A stretch of 50,306 nucleotides of DNA from Thermococcus sp. JdFR-02 (lineage in GTDB: Archaea; Methanobacteriota_B; Thermococci; Thermococcales; Thermococcaceae): positions 1 through 50,306 of the forward strand of contig MTLP01000005.1 of the NCBI GenBank assembly GCA_002009975.1. The letters run 5' to 3'. Shown here piece by piece: positions 24,400-32,982 of the stretch (the stretch's first letter is position 1; every line of letters begins with the position of its first letter). A program made the position numbers and the translations under genes. The notes under the pieces are model-generated. The model worked only from the letters and a program-made list of their open reading frames with translations. It was not told the DNA's origin and made no database searches.

Positions 24400-25326
24400 G
24401 TGAAGATTGTGGGCTTGTCTCTGCTCTCAGGTAAAGAGCTTCTGGCAAAAAACGGAGGAGAATTACTTGACCGCTTTCTCAGCAGAAACCCAGCATACGG
24501 TGGTAGACTTGGCATGATTACAGGAGAGCAAGGAAGTGGAAAAACCTCCTTGCAACTACTCTTTGCCAAGAACTTTGTTGGTGGGGAGTATGTCATCTGG
24601 AGAGGCAGATTCTTGGCACAGTGGCATAAGTTACCAAACTGGGGAAGCAAGGTAAGGATACTTGTTCACAAGGACGACAGTATAGAATTCTTGAAGTTAC
24701 CTTATGACGGTAGTAGGTCTGAAGTACTTAACATTCCAGTGGTCAGATATGAGAGTGCCAGAGATGTACTGAAGAAGTTAGACAAGAACTACATTAATGT
24801 GATTTACGAACCACCTGGCTACAGAATTTCACAAGAGTTGGTGGAAGATGTCAAAGAGAGGACAGGATTAGTAATCTCGCCCGACAAACTTGAGGAGGAG
24901 AAGCCTGCGTTCTTTTGGTTCGAGATGTTATACCGTCTGCTCACCAGAGAAGACAGAGATTGGTACGCTGTTTTCATAGATGAGGTGGACGACATTTTCC
25001 CAGAGACACCGTCGGGCCCTCAATTCGCCCTCCAAGCGTGGGTGAAAGACATACTCAAAGACCTGAGGAAGGCGTTGGTGTCGCTGATAGTTTCAACTCA
25101 CACAATCCGCAATGTTGACTGGAGGATTCGCACTAAGATACCGACATATATTTACCTGAGAGGAGCAGAGGTGAGGCCGGGGTCTAAAATAAAACAACAG
25201 TATGTCCTCCTCATGGACCCTGGGTATGCTTACATTGAGTGGGGGCGATATGGTGTATTCAAATTCAACTATCTTCCCCAACCAAAATACGACATCCTAG
25301 TACGGAGAGGTAAGAAGGAGGGGTGA
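24400..25326 (+). CDS. HerA/FtsK/Zot-like P-loop ATPase of the integrated element
   Basis: The 308-residue protein starts at GTG 24400 after GAGGGAGAGG. The Walker A motif is GEQGSGKTS (42-50) and Walker B is VFIDEVDDIFPE (191-202), followed by a sensor-like VSLIVSTHTIRN. Conserved acid after the Walker B aspartate and the Thr/Gln sensor suit the HerA/FtsK superfamily, including the Zot-type morphogenesis ATPases of filamentous phages. Such proteins move DNA or help assemble virions at membranes. No membrane segment is obvious. The assignment within the superfamily is open. Confidence 0.7.
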   Translation: MKIVGLSLLSGKELLAKNGGELLDRFLSRNPAYGGRLGMITGEQGSGKTSLQLLFAKNFVGGEYVIWRGRFLAQWHKLPNWGSKVRILVHKDDSIEFLKLPYDGSRSEVLNIPVVRYESARDVLKKLDKNYINVIYEPPGYRISQELVEDVKERTGLVISPDKLEEEKPAFFWFEMLYRLLTREDRDWYAVFIDEVDDIFPETPSGPQFALQAWVKDILKDLRKALVSLIVSTHTIRNVDWRIRTKIPTYIYLRGAEVRPGSKIKQQYVLLMDPGYAYIEWGRYGVFKFNYLPQPKYDILVRRGKKEG

Positions 25327-25447
25327 CACAGAGAGGGAGTACTTTTAATATTTACTATGTCCCGCCTACATAGTCTGCCTCTCGCTCTTCTCTCTTGCGG
25401 GTTGGCCGCCTGGTACCCTGGGTGTTTGTCAACTTTGTTTTCAAGCA

Positions 25448-25515
25448 TGAAAGTTCTTTGAGGATTCAAGTGAACATTCAACTTTCAACTGTTTTACAAA
25501 CAGAAAAGCCTATAA
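25448..25515 (+). promoter_or_regulatory. Promoter and TGAAAGTT inverted repeat upstream of the 215-residue gene
   Basis: TGAAAGTT (25448-25455) and its complement AACTTTCA (25480-25487) flank 24 bp. The same TGAAAGTT forms an arm in the 19.6-kb inverted-repeat region. Further down, CAGAAAAG precedes the TATA-like CCTATAAGT (25509-25517), which would start a transcript near 25540. The site could be the target of one of the element's small regulators. Confidence 0.5.
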
Positions 25516-25569
25516 GTGTCAAAGAAGAATACTACAGGTGACAACCTGTTTTTCTGGGAGGTGTTAAGG

Positions 25570-26217
25570 GTGGCAAGATGGGTTCAGGTCTTGAAGGATG
25601 GAGACTGGGCAATGGTACGTGCGGAAGCCATAGATAGTTTTTGGATTACTGAGCGCAAGGATGAAAAGGTTGTCAACTTTGATGTCAATGGTCAGACCTA
25701 CTATCTCCTTTACCCAAGGAAGCGTCTTGTTCCAGACATTTCCGACATTCGCAAGTGGCTTGATGTCGACTATGATGGGGTCTTGACACTCTGGCACTTC
25801 TATGTACTCCCAACACGGTATGATGTCACAGAATTTGTTGTTTCCGTTGCTCTGACTGATTACCTCCACTCTTTCTCGAATTTCAAGAGCTTCAAGAATA
25901 GAGAAGTGGTGCGTCAGGGAGTTGAAGAAGCATTAGAGGAGATTTCGGAGAGAGGAGAAGCGCTAGATTTTGGCTTCACCTTGCCATTGTTTGGTCCAGG
26001 GTGGTGGGAAGATTTGACATTTCCGAAATCATTGCTCTTGGAAGAATGGAATGGTTTCAAACTTGTTTTGAAGTCACACTTTGTGCAAATTATCCCAAAA
26101 CTTCAAGGTGAGGAAAAAATCTCAGATATAGCAGACAGAATTGCCGGTACTATTGTTAACTACTACAACCTTGTTAACTTTGTGAAAAGGAAGTATCCAA
26201 AATTCTGGATTCTTTGA
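25570..26217 (+). CDS. Hypothetical protein, last complete gene of the element
   Basis: I start at GTG 25570 (215 residues) because GGGAGGTG lies just upstream and the TATA box at 25509-25517 rules out the GTG at 25516. The N-terminal third looks beta-rich (VQVLKDGDWAMVRAEAIDSF) and the rest mixed, with a helical segment VVRQGVEEALEEISERGEAL and a C-terminal helix. There is no signal peptide, membrane segment or motif I recognise. It has its own promoter, separate from the ATPase gene. Confidence 0.75.
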   Translation: MARWVQVLKDGDWAMVRAEAIDSFWITERKDEKVVNFDVNGQTYYLLYPRKRLVPDISDIRKWLDVDYDGVLTLWHFYVLPTRYDVTEFVVSVALTDYLHSFSNFKSFKNREVVRQGVEEALEEISERGEALDFGFTLPLFGPGWWEDLTFPKSLLLEEWNGFKLVLKSHFVQIIPKLQGEEKISDIADRIAGTIVNYYNLVNFVKRKYPKFWIL

Positions 26218-26247
26218 CTCTTCCTTCTTTTCTTCCGGTTTGGCAAA

Positions 26248-26261
26248 AAGATTTAAATCTT
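26248..26261 (+). promoter_or_regulatory. 14-bp palindrome containing the TATA box of the integrase gene
   Basis: AAGATTTAAATCTT is a perfect palindrome, and its TTTAAA centre could serve as the TATA box of int(N), whose ATG is at 26337. A repressor bound here would block TBP. The N-terminal ribbon-helix-helix domain of the integrase itself is one candidate for the protein. Confidence 0.5.
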
Positions 26262-26336
26262 GATTTATATCAGTTACTATTGCTTGTGGTATTGTTGCCA
26301 TAGGAGTTATAGGCTCTATAGTCGGAGGCGCTGGCA

Positions 26337-26693
26337 ATGGGTGTTGAATCCGGAAGGAAAACGACAATCTGGGTGAGTGTGGAGTTGAGGGAGGAGTTAC
26401 GGAAGATTGGCAGAATGGGAGAAACTTACGAGCAGGTTATCTGGCGTCTGCTAGAATTTTGGTGGTCCCGCGGCCCGGATTTGAACCGGGGACCTGCGGA
26501 TCTACAGTCCGCCGCCGCTCCCAGGCTAGGCTACCGCGGGACCCTACAGCCTAGCCCTCATGATGTAGTCATCGATGATGGATTTATAAACTTTTCCATA
26601 ACAAACTTCGCCTTCGCGAAGTTTGATCAAGGTTTGTGTATCATTTCAGAAACAGTCGTTTTTAGAGGTTTTTCTATTAAGGCGATATCTTAG
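26337..26693 (+). CDS. SSV-type integrase, N-terminal part (int(N)) with ribbon-helix-helix domain
   Basis: The element-derived part is 26337-26507, 57 codons. Residues 8-41 (KTTIWVSVELREELRKIG and following) match the ribbon-helix-helix pattern of VapB-type antitoxins: a short strand, two helices and a Gly turn. The attR sequence then encodes FWWSRGPDLNRGPADLQ, the same residues that begin int(C). Joined, the integrase has 370 residues. In the integrated state the frame reads on through antisense tRNA-Tyr to a stop at 26691-26693, so a 118-residue protein could still be made. Confidence 0.88.
   Translation: MGVESGRKTTIWVSVELREELRKIGRMGETYEQVIWRLLEFWWSRGPDLNRGPADLQSAAAPRLGYRGTLQPSPHDVVIDDGFINFSITNFAFAKFDQGLCIISETVVFRGFSIKAIS
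26457..26507 (-). repeat. attR: 51-bp direct repeat within tRNA-Tyr
   Basis: The repeat is identical to 17925-17975 and marks the right edge of the integrated element. Its 26463-26507 part is the 3' half of the functional tRNA-Tyr gene, so insertion restored an intact tRNA gene. On the plus strand the same bases are part of the integrase coding sequence. Confidence 0.93.
26463..26540 (-). tRNA. tRNA-Tyr (anticodon GTA)
   Basis: Acceptor arms CCCGCGG and CCGCGGG pair, giving the C1-G72 pair typical of archaeal tRNA-Tyr. The anticodon stem GCGGA/TCCGC encloses loop CTGTAGA (anticodon GTA). The T arm is CCCGG-TTCAAAT-CCGGG, and A plus encoded CCA end the gene. It has no intron. A TATA-like TTTATAAAT lies upstream on the minus strand near 26582-26590. 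It is the attachment gene of the integrated element. Confidence 0.95.
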
Positions 26694-26872
26694 AGTCTGT
26701 TTCAAACTTTCACTCGCTCTAGAACGCAATAATAACGAAACAGCGGCAAAAAGCTAAGTTAAAACTAAAAAACGCATCTGAGCTTTAACATTTGAGATGA
26801 TACACAATGTATTTGTGTTCATTAAGAAGTCAACATACTTTTGATCAAACTTTTCTGACGAAAAGTTTGTTG
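26541..26872. repeat. Region between tRNA-Tyr and tRNA-Pro with an imperfect inverted repeat
   Basis: Left arm 26600-26646 and right arm 26797-26872 share AAGTTTGATCAA (26619-26630) with its complement at 26841-26852, and TTGTGTATCAT (26634-26644) with its complement at 26797-26807. The right arm has about 33 extra bases. Each arm also folds on itself: AAACTTCG/CGAAGTTT on the left and AAACTTTTC/GAAAAGTTT (26847-26868) on the right. The right hairpin lies immediately after the 3' end of tRNA-Pro. No gene is visible in the middle. It may be a small MITE-like remnant or processing structures. Confidence 0.55.
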
Positions 26873-26950
26873 TGGTGGGGCCGCCGAGATTTGAACTCGG
26901 GTCACGGGATCCCGAATCCCGCAGGATAGTCCAAGCTACCCCACGGCCCC
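26873..26950 (-). tRNA. tRNA-Pro (anticodon CGG)
   Basis: Acceptor arms GGGGCCG and CGGCCCC pair, the anticodon stem CGGGA/TCCCG encloses loop TTCGGGA (anticodon CGG), and the T arm contains GTTCAAATC. Discriminator A and an encoded CCA end the gene. On the minus strand a TTTATAATT box lies about 30 bp upstream (near 26975-26983). Confidence 0.93.
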
Positions 26951-27035
26951 CCAAGAATAATGCTCAAAAAAGCAATTATAAAGATTATCCTCAAAAGATA
27001 TAAAGCATGGGTAAAATATCCAATCTGGTGAGGCA

Positions 27036-27731
27036 ATGAAAAACTTACTCCCCTTCCTTACGAGAGTTCCATTAAAAGGAGACTTTGAAAAAGCGAGAGA
27101 AGAGTTATGGAGTTTGCCCCTATTAGCGATTGTTACATCCTTTTTACCTTGTTCAATCATTTATTTCAAAGTGCCCTTATTTAACGTGCTTTCACTTTTA
27201 GCACTTTACTGGATTATAGGTCTTCTGCATCTCGATGGATTAGCGGATTTTGCCGATGGAATTATGGTTAAGGGAGACAAAGAGAGAAAAATTAAGGCAT
27301 TAAAAGATGTTAACATTGGGATAGCGGGAGTTTTTGTCGTCGTTATGGTACTCCTTTTACAGGTTTACTCTTTAAGTATTGTTCCTTTTTACGCTCTCTT
27401 TTTAGCTGAACTAAATTCAAAATTTGCGATGCTTTTAGCTTTGGCTACAAGAAAGCCTCTTGGCAAGGGTTTGGGAAGATACTTCATGGAGAAGATGAAT
27501 AAAAAGCAGCTTTTGGTTGGCGCTGTAATTTACGTTTCTCTTCTCTTAATAGTTTTCTTTTTTGATTCAACAGCCTTCTTATCTCTTTTAGCAATCCCAT
27601 TTGTTCTCTATCTAATTACACTCTCCCTTAACAACTTTGGAGGGTTAAATGGGGATTGCATTGGAGCTATCGCTGAGCTTACACGAACTTTTACGCTTTT
27701 AGTATTTGCTTTGGCTGGTGAGATAATATGA
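27036..27731 (+). CDS. cobS: Adenosylcobinamide-GDP ribazoletransferase (cobalamin synthase)
   Basis: CobS joins adenosylcobinamide-GDP with alpha-ribazole(-phosphate), the last assembly step of cobalamin. The 231-residue membrane protein has the family signature [20 protein letters not shown], an Asp-rich cytoplasmic loop, and several membrane helices, ending [20 protein letters not shown]. The stop overlaps the start of cobY (ATGATA), so the two are coupled. It begins a cobinamide-salvage operon. Confidence 0.93.
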   Translation: MKNLLPFLTRVPLKGDFEKAREELWSLPLLAIVTSFLPCSIIYFKVPLFNVLSLLALYWIIGLLHLDGLADFADGIMVKGDKERKIKALKDVNIGIAGVFVVVMVLLLQVYSLSIVPFYALFLAELNSKFAMLLALATRKPLGKGLGRYFMEKMNKKQLLVGAVIYVSLLLIVFFFDSTAFLSLLAIPFVLYLITLSLNNFGGLNGDCIGAIAELTRTFTLLVFALAGEII

Positions 27732-28267
27732 TAATCATAATGGCTGGCGGAAAATCAAGGCGAATGGGTAAAGAAAAGACCGTTTTAGAGGTTAATGGAA
27801 AACCTATGCTTTTAAGGGTTTATGAGCAGGCAAAAGAAATTGATGAGACTTTAGTTACTTTGAGCAAAAACACGCCAAAAACTAAGGAGCTATGCATAAA
27901 GGAAGGAATTGATTTTGTAGAAACATCTGGAAAGGATTATGTAAGCGATGTTCAATGGCTTTTAAGGGAATTTGGCGAATTTATAAGCGTTGCGGGAGAT
28001 CTGCCTTTTATAAAAGCAAGCGACATTTATGAGATTAAGAAAGCCTTTAAGGGAAAAAGCTTGACTGGTGTTTTGCCTCTCTCAATAATCCCCAAGGATT
28101 TAAAGCCTCTAATTTACAAGAATTATGCAATAGTTGGCTTAAATGCTGTTTCATTTGAAGGTAATGCATTTTTTGAGCTTAGAAACTTCTTGCTGGCTTT
28201 AAATGTTAATACACCAAAAGAGCTTAAGCTTGCAAATAGAATAGCTGAGCTTATTGAAAAAGCATAA
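27728..28267 (+). CDS. cobY: GTP:adenosylcobinamide-phosphate guanylyltransferase (CobY type)
   Basis: CobY is the archaeal, non-orthologous replacement of bacterial CobU and activates adenosylcobinamide phosphate with GTP for CobS. The 179-residue protein opens with the nucleotidyltransferase signature [20 protein letters not shown] and has the acidic [12 protein letters not shown] motif. Its ATG overlaps the cobS stop, consistent with consecutive steps of one pathway. Confidence 0.92.
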   Translation: MIIIMAGGKSRRMGKEKTVLEVNGKPMLLRVYEQAKEIDETLVTLSKNTPKTKELCIKEGIDFVETSGKDYVSDVQWLLREFGEFISVAGDLPFIKASDIYEIKKAFKGKSLTGVLPLSIIPKDLKPLIYKNYAIVGLNAVSFEGNAFFELRNFLLALNVNTPKELKLANRIAELIEKA

Positions 28268-28303
28268 AAACAAAAGAGAGCTTATCTTTTAGGAGGGTTT
28301 GGC

Positions 28304-29371
28304 ATGATTTCAATCATCGTTCCAACTTACAATGAGCGTGAAAATTTGGAGGAACTGTTTAAGAGAATTAGTGATGCTTTAAAGGATTATGAGTATGAAA
28401 TTATAGTTGTTGACGATGATTCTCCAGATAAAACCTGGGAGAAAGCTCAAGAGTTATCAAAGAGTTATCCAGTTAGAGTTATCAGAAGGACGAAAGAAAA
28501 AGGGCTCTCTTCTGCAGTTATTAGAGGATTTAAAGAAGCAGAGGGAGAAATTTTTGTCGTTATGGATGCAGATTTGCAACACCCTCCAGAGATCATTCCA
28601 AAACTTCTAAATGCTCTTGAAAAAGCTGACATTGCAATTGCTTCTCGCTATGTAAAAGGGGGAAAAGTCGAGAACTGGTATTGGTGGAGGAAGATAATCT
28701 CTAAAGGTGCAATAATGATTGGAAGAGTTGCATTGCCTAAAATTAGGGGTATAAAAGACCCTGTGAGTGGTTTCTTTGCTTTGAGGAGAGAAGTTGTTGA
28801 AAACGTTAACTTAAATCCAGTTGGCTTCAAAATCTTGCTTGAGATTCTCATCAAAGGCAATTACTCAAAAGTAGTTGAAGTTCCATTTACTTTTGGCTTG
28901 AGGTTCGCTGGAGAAAGCAAATTGGGAAAGAAGCAGATCTTCAATTACTTGAAGCATTTATACCGTTTGATGAGATGGGAAGGCGAAATTGATAGATTCC
29001 TCAAGTTTGCAATCGTAGGAACAACGGGAATATTTGTGAACCAATTTTTCCTTTGGCTTTTTGTGGAGAAGATTTTTGGAAAAGGTGCAAGTCTGGATTA
29101 TCTCATAGCTAATATCCTTGCAACAGAGTTGGCTATATTAAATAACTTTACCTGGAATGATCTTTGGACTTTTAAAGACTTAAGGAGAGCACCACTATAC
29201 AAGCGGCTCTTTAACTTCCATTTAGCTGCTTTAACTGGGGCAATTGTTCAATGGGTAATCTTCATAATTCTGTTGCAATTTGGAATTCACTACCTAATAG
29301 CCAACCTAATAGGAATTGGTTTCTCTTTTGTGGTCAGATTTCTCGTTAATAGACATGTTACATGGGGATAG
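28304..29371 (+). CDS. Family 2 glycosyltransferase with GtrA-like membrane domain (DPMS-like)
   Basis: The 355-residue protein has a GT-A fold with [27 protein letters not shown], the metal-binding DADLQHPP and [15 protein letters not shown]-terminal GtrA-type domain of four membrane helices starts near [19 protein letters not shown]. The architecture matches Pyrococcus furiosus dolichylphosphate mannose synthase, which makes dolichol-P-mannose for N-glycosylation. AGGAGGGT precedes the ATG. It sits among cobalamin genes without an obvious functional link, probably as part of the same transcript. Confidence 0.9.
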   Translation: MISIIVPTYNERENLEELFKRISDALKDYEYEIIVVDDDSPDKTWEKAQELSKSYPVRVIRRTKEKGLSSAVIRGFKEAEGEIFVVMDADLQHPPEIIPKLLNALEKADIAIASRYVKGGKVENWYWWRKIISKGAIMIGRVALPKIRGIKDPVSGFFALRREVVENVNLNPVGFKILLEILIKGNYSKVVEVPFTFGLRFAGESKLGKKQIFNYLKHLYRLMRWEGEIDRFLKFAIVGTTGIFVNQFFLWLFVEKIFGKGASLDYLIANILATELAILNNFTWNDLWTFKDLRRAPLYKRLFNFHLAALTGAIVQWVIFIILLQFGIHYLIANLIGIGFSFVVRFLVNRHVTWG

Positions 29372-29373
29372 GC

Positions 29374-30825
29374 ATGGGAAAGGCTTTAATGATTCAGGGG
29401 ACTTCATCAGGTGCTGGAAAATCTCTGCTAGCTTTAGCCCTTTGCAGGATTTTCTCTAATCTGGGCTATGACGTAGTTCCCTTTAAAAGCCAAAACATGA
29501 GCCTAAATTCAGCACCGAGCATTGAAGGCGGGGAGATTAGCAGAGCTCAATATTTACAAGCTTTAGCATGCAGAAAAAAGCCATCCATAAAGTTTAACCC
29601 AATACTTCTGAAACCTGAAGGAAATATGAAAAGCCAAGTGGTTTTCATGGGAAAGCCAATTGGAAGTGTTTCTGCTAAAGAATACATGTTCAGCAAAAAG
29701 GAGGAGCTCTTTTCGAAAGCTATGAATGTTTTAGATGAGCTTTTAGAGAAGCATGATTTGGTAATAATTGAAGGTGCTGGAAGTCCAGTTGAAATAAATC
29801 TGAAAGACTATGATATTGCCAATATGCGAGTTGCAAAGCACTCAAAATCCAAGGTGATTTTAGTTACAGATATTGACAGAGGGGGGAGCTTTGCATCAAT
29901 CGTTGGCACAATGGAGCTTTTAGATAAAGAAGAGCGTGATTTGATCCTTGGTTTTGTATTCAACAAGTTTAGAGGTGATAAAAGCCTTCTTGAGCCAGGA
30001 TTTGAGTTTTTAGAAAATCGCTATAGAAAGAGGGTTTTAGGTGTTATACCTTATGTCGAACATAAACTCCCAGAAGAGGATTCTCTAGTTGAATTTCCAA
30101 AAGTTAAGGGAGATTTGCACATTCAAATAGTTAAGCTACCGCATATAAGCAATTTCACGGACTTTGAACCTTTGCACTGGGCTAATGGAGTGGATTATGT
30201 AACAAAGGCTGAAGAGATTAAAGGAGACCTGATAATTATTCCAGGGAGTAAAAACACTGTTGGTGATTTACTTTGGATGAGAGAGAACGGAATCGAAGAT
30301 GCGATAATTCAAGCCTATAAGGAAGGAGCATTTATTGTGGGAATCTGTGGTGGCTTCCAAATGCTTGGGGAGAAGATAATAGATAATGTTGAGAGTAAAG
30401 CTGGAGAAATTAAGGGAATTGGGATTTTAAAGGTTAAAACTACATTTGCAAACCAAAAAAGGACTAATCATTTAAAGGGTGAGCTTTTGTGGGAACCTTT
30501 CAAAGGCATGACAGTTGAAGGTTATGAAATTAGATTTGGGAGGAGCAGAACAGAAAAACCCTTCTCTATAATTAGGGCAATTAACGAAAAGCCAGCATTT
30601 GAGTATGATGGGGCTATTGGAAAGAGAGCTTTTGGAACCTATCTGCATGGAATCTTTCACAATTTTGCATTTACACAAGGGTTCTTGAACATGCTCAGAA
30701 AAGAGAAAGGACTGGAAAAGATAAGCTTGGAAGAATGGAGTATAGAAGAGGAGATAGGGAGATTTGCAAAGATAGTTGAGAGGAATATTGATGTTGATTA
30801 TATCTTAAATGTCCTTGAGCTTTAG
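29374..30825 (+). CDS. cobQ: Cobyric acid synthase
   Basis: CobQ (CbiP) amidates adenosylcobyrinic a,c-diamide at four side chains using glutamine and ATP. The N-terminal P-loop is [15 protein letters not shown]. The C-terminal class I glutamine amidotransferase domain has the nucleophile Cys in [12 protein letters not shown] and the histidine in [10 protein letters not shown]. The start at ATG 29374 follows the preceding stop, with 483 residues; ATG 29362 is an alternative. Together with cobS and cobY it forms a cobamide assembly and salvage cluster. Confidence 0.94.
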   Translation: MGKALMIQGTSSGAGKSLLALALCRIFSNLGYDVVPFKSQNMSLNSAPSIEGGEISRAQYLQALACRKKPSIKFNPILLKPEGNMKSQVVFMGKPIGSVSAKEYMFSKKEELFSKAMNVLDELLEKHDLVIIEGAGSPVEINLKDYDIANMRVAKHSKSKVILVTDIDRGGSFASIVGTMELLDKEERDLILGFVFNKFRGDKSLLEPGFEFLENRYRKRVLGVIPYVEHKLPEEDSLVEFPKVKGDLHIQIVKLPHISNFTDFEPLHWANGVDYVTKAEEIKGDLIIIPGSKNTVGDLLWMRENGIEDAIIQAYKEGAFIVGICGGFQMLGEKIIDNVESKAGEIKGIGILKVKTTFANQKRTNHLKGELLWEPFKGMTVEGYEIRFGRSRTEKPFSIIRAINEKPAFEYDGAIGKRAFGTYLHGIFHNFAFTQGFLNMLRKEKGLEKISLEEWSIEEEIGRFAKIVERNIDVDYILNVLEL

Positions 30826-30871
30826 GAAACCTTTTTTATATCTTTGTCTTCTAATTTTTTAGGTGTTCGGT

Positions 30872-32560
30872 ATGAGGCGTTTTTTGAAAGAAGCTGAGGA
30901 ATATTTTAACGTTGATGGAGCTTTAGGAAACATAGCAGACATAACAAAATTCCATAGGATTCAAGGATCAAAAGAGCTTGTTGAGGCTGCAAAATATATT
31001 TTGGAAGAACTTTGGCTTTTAGGCATGAAAGCAGAGCTTTTGGAAGATACCTATGATGGTGAGAGATTGCATTTGACCTTAAAATCACCAATAGCATGGG
31101 ATGTTATTGAAGGTTTTGTCGAAATAAATGGAAAAAAGCTCACAACCCTAAAAACGCCCCTTGTTGTCATGGCACATTCTCCAAGTGGAGAAGCTGAGGG
31201 AGAAGTTGTTCTAATTGAAAGTGAAGATGAGTGGGAAAAAGCAAAGGGAAAAATAGTTTTGGTTGGAAAAGAATGGAGAGAGAATTATGAAAAGGCAAAT
31301 AAAAATGGTGCAATTGGCTTTATTATTTATAAAAAGGGTTCTGGGAAAGCAATACCTTACGTTGGGCTTTTCTTGACTAAAAAAGATTTGGAATGGGCAA
31401 AAATTCCAGCTGTGGCAATAAGTGAGGAATGGGCTGAAGAAATTATTGCAAAGCTGAAAAAAGGCGAAAAAGTTGAAGCAAAAATAAAAACTGTTACAGA
31501 GATTAGGGAAAAACAGACTTTGCCAATAGTTTATGCTGAAATTGGAAAAGCGCCTTACATTCTTTTCACAGCACATATTTGTCATCCAACGCCTGGAGCA
31601 AATGATAATGCGAGCGGTAGTGGACTATTGCTTGAAATTGCGAGGGTTTTAAATAATTTATACAATGAAGAATTCCGCTTTGGCTTTGCTTTCCTTTGGG
31701 TTCCAGAATATCATGGAAGTCAAGCGTTTATAGAGAAGTTTGCAAAGCTTGAGAATTATTACGTTTCAATGAACCTTGACATGGTTGGAGGGAGTGAGGA
31801 CAGGACAAATTCGACTTTAATGCTTATTAAAACACCTCTTTCAAGATTTTCAATAGTTAACGGGCTTTTGGAGTACTTTGTTAATCTTTTGAACTCCCAA
31901 GGGAAGAGTTTTGGAGGAGAGGCTTTGCCAAAGCTTAAGTTTAAAGCTTACAGCTATGAAGCAGGAAGCGATCACGATGTATTGAACTTTTTTGGAGTTC
32001 CCTCCCTAATGCTGATAACATGGCCCGATAACTATTACCATACAAGCGAAGATTCTCTTGAAAAGCTCAGCAAGGATTCTCTTGAAATAGTTGGAAAAAG
32101 CATTGTTGCAACAGTTTTGGCTTTGGCAAAGGCAGAGAGGAGTGAATTGAAGAGGTTTGTAAGGGGTTACATTATGAAGTATCTGGGAGAGCTTGGGTTG
32201 GATAGGGATATAGAAGTTTCAGAGAAACTTATCATGAGCGGATTGTTAAGAGATTCAAAGTTTTTGGGGGTTAATTTAGGTCATGAGTTTAAGCCTAATC
32301 CTTGGCTTAGATGGGAAAGAAAAGGCATAATCTCTGTAAAAGCAATAAAGGAAATTGATGAAGAAGTTGCAGAAGAGCTAAGGAAGCTCTTTAAAGATTC
32401 TAAAATTTACCATATATATGAACTCTTAATGCTTGGCGAAGCTTTGCCAAAGGAAGAGAGCTTCAAAGCTTTAGAAGAGGAGTTTGGCAAAATTGAGAGA
32501 GAAAAGCTTGAAAAGGTTTTAGAGCTTTTAAGTAGAATCGGCTTCGTGTCTTTTGTTTAG
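30872..32560 (+). CDS. M28-like zinc aminopeptidase with PA domain (DUF4910-type)
   Basis: The protein of about 562 residues looks like a cytosolic M28-type metallopeptidase. A PA-like insert lies around residues 100-185. Metal-ligand motifs include FTAHICHPTPGANDNASGSG, VPEYHGSQ, MNLDMVGGSED and AGSDHDVLNFFGVPS, and then NYYHTSEDSLEKL. A C-terminal domain of about 150 residues includes a winged-helix-like stretch. There is no signal peptide. I start at ATG 30872 because GGTGTTCGG lies upstream; GTG 30863 is possible. It probably cleaves N-terminal residues from peptides. Confidence 0.85.
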   Translation: MRRFLKEAEEYFNVDGALGNIADITKFHRIQGSKELVEAAKYILEELWLLGMKAELLEDTYDGERLHLTLKSPIAWDVIEGFVEINGKKLTTLKTPLVVMAHSPSGEAEGEVVLIESEDEWEKAKGKIVLVGKEWRENYEKANKNGAIGFIIYKKGSGKAIPYVGLFLTKKDLEWAKIPAVAISEEWAEEIIAKLKKGEKVEAKIKTVTEIREKQTLPIVYAEIGKAPYILFTAHICHPTPGANDNASGSGLLLEIARVLNNLYNEEFRFGFAFLWVPEYHGSQAFIEKFAKLENYYVSMNLDMVGGSEDRTNSTLMLIKTPLSRFSIVNGLLEYFVNLLNSQGKSFGGEALPKLKFKAYSYEAGSDHDVLNFFGVPSLMLITWPDNYYHTSEDSLEKLSKDSLEIVGKSIVATVLALAKAERSELKRFVRGYIMKYLGELGLDRDIEVSEKLIMSGLLRDSKFLGVNLGHEFKPNPWLRWERKGIISVKAIKEIDEEVAEELRKLFKDSKIYHIYELLMLGEALPKEESFKALEEEFGKIEREKLEKVLELLSRIGFVSFV

Positions 32561-32863
32561 TTCTTCCTCAATTTCACTTATCCTTTTAACTATATTTTCC
32601 TTCAGCCTTTCTAGGAGTTCTGTTGGCGAGATTGCTGTGTAAACGTAACCTAACCAGCCTTTTTGGATTAGTTGTCTCTTTAAAAATCCTCTACGATATA
32701 AATTTAGAACATGTTCTCTAACGCTTCTCTCGCTTATTCCAAGCTCCTTTTGAATTTCTGTTATTCTCATCGGCACTTCTCTCTCTAAAAGCAGTCTATA
32801 AATCTTGATCTCTGTTCTCTTAACGCCTAATGACCTCAATAGGTTCTCAAACTTTTCATGCAT
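32528..32863 (-). CDS. Winged-helix transcription regulator (TrmB-like N-terminal domain)
   Basis: The start is ATG 32863 (111 residues) with GGTGAGAG upstream. The helix-turn-helix is MRITEIQKELGISERSVREH, followed by a wing (RGFLKRQLIQKGWLGYVYTA) and a C-terminal helix (ELLERLKENIVKRISEIEEEL) likely to dimerise. The regulon is unknown. Its 3' end overlaps the end of the convergent peptidase gene by 33 bp. Confidence 0.85.
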   Translation of the reverse strand: MHEKFENLLRSLGVKRTEIKIYRLLLEREVPMRITEIQKELGISERSVREHVLNLYRRGFLKRQLIQKGWLGYVYTAISPTELLERLKENIVKRISEIEEELNKRHEADST

Positions 32864-32982
32864 TACTCTCACCATTTCGATATTTGTTTAATTATGCTAT
32901 CTAACCCACCTATGCAAATTTATTTTCATACGTTTATGTTCATAAAACTTGCGGTTGGGATTGACAACTTTCTGATAAAATT

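Larger units (their letters stand above)
17925..26507 (+). mobile_element. Integrated plasmid or provirus, 8,532 bp as a circle, in tRNA-Tyr
   Basis: Two 51-bp direct repeats bound the element. One is a fragment, the other belongs to the intact tRNA-Tyr gene. The reading frames across the two repeats join into one integrase when the element is circularised at the repeat, which is the SSV-type suicidal integrase arrangement. Inside are an integrase C-terminal part, two minus-strand small proteins, a rightward block of small regulators and LSm-like genes, two large P-loop proteins and two regions of inverted repeats. Genes are tightly packed with GGAGG-type ribosome binding sites. No capsid gene is certain, so plasmid versus virus is open. 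Confidence 0.92.

Noticed and set aside
25327-25447. Short CCCGC/GCGGG complementarity near 25364-25401, considered as a structured RNA.
   Set aside because: The stem is only 5 bp, the loop is a pyrimidine tract, and there is no supporting promoter geometry, so I could not support an RNA gene.
26264-26347. A hydrophobic, glycine-rich reading frame just upstream of int(N).
   Set aside because: It has no ATG, GTG or TTG start after the preceding stop codon. The membrane-like look may be accidental.
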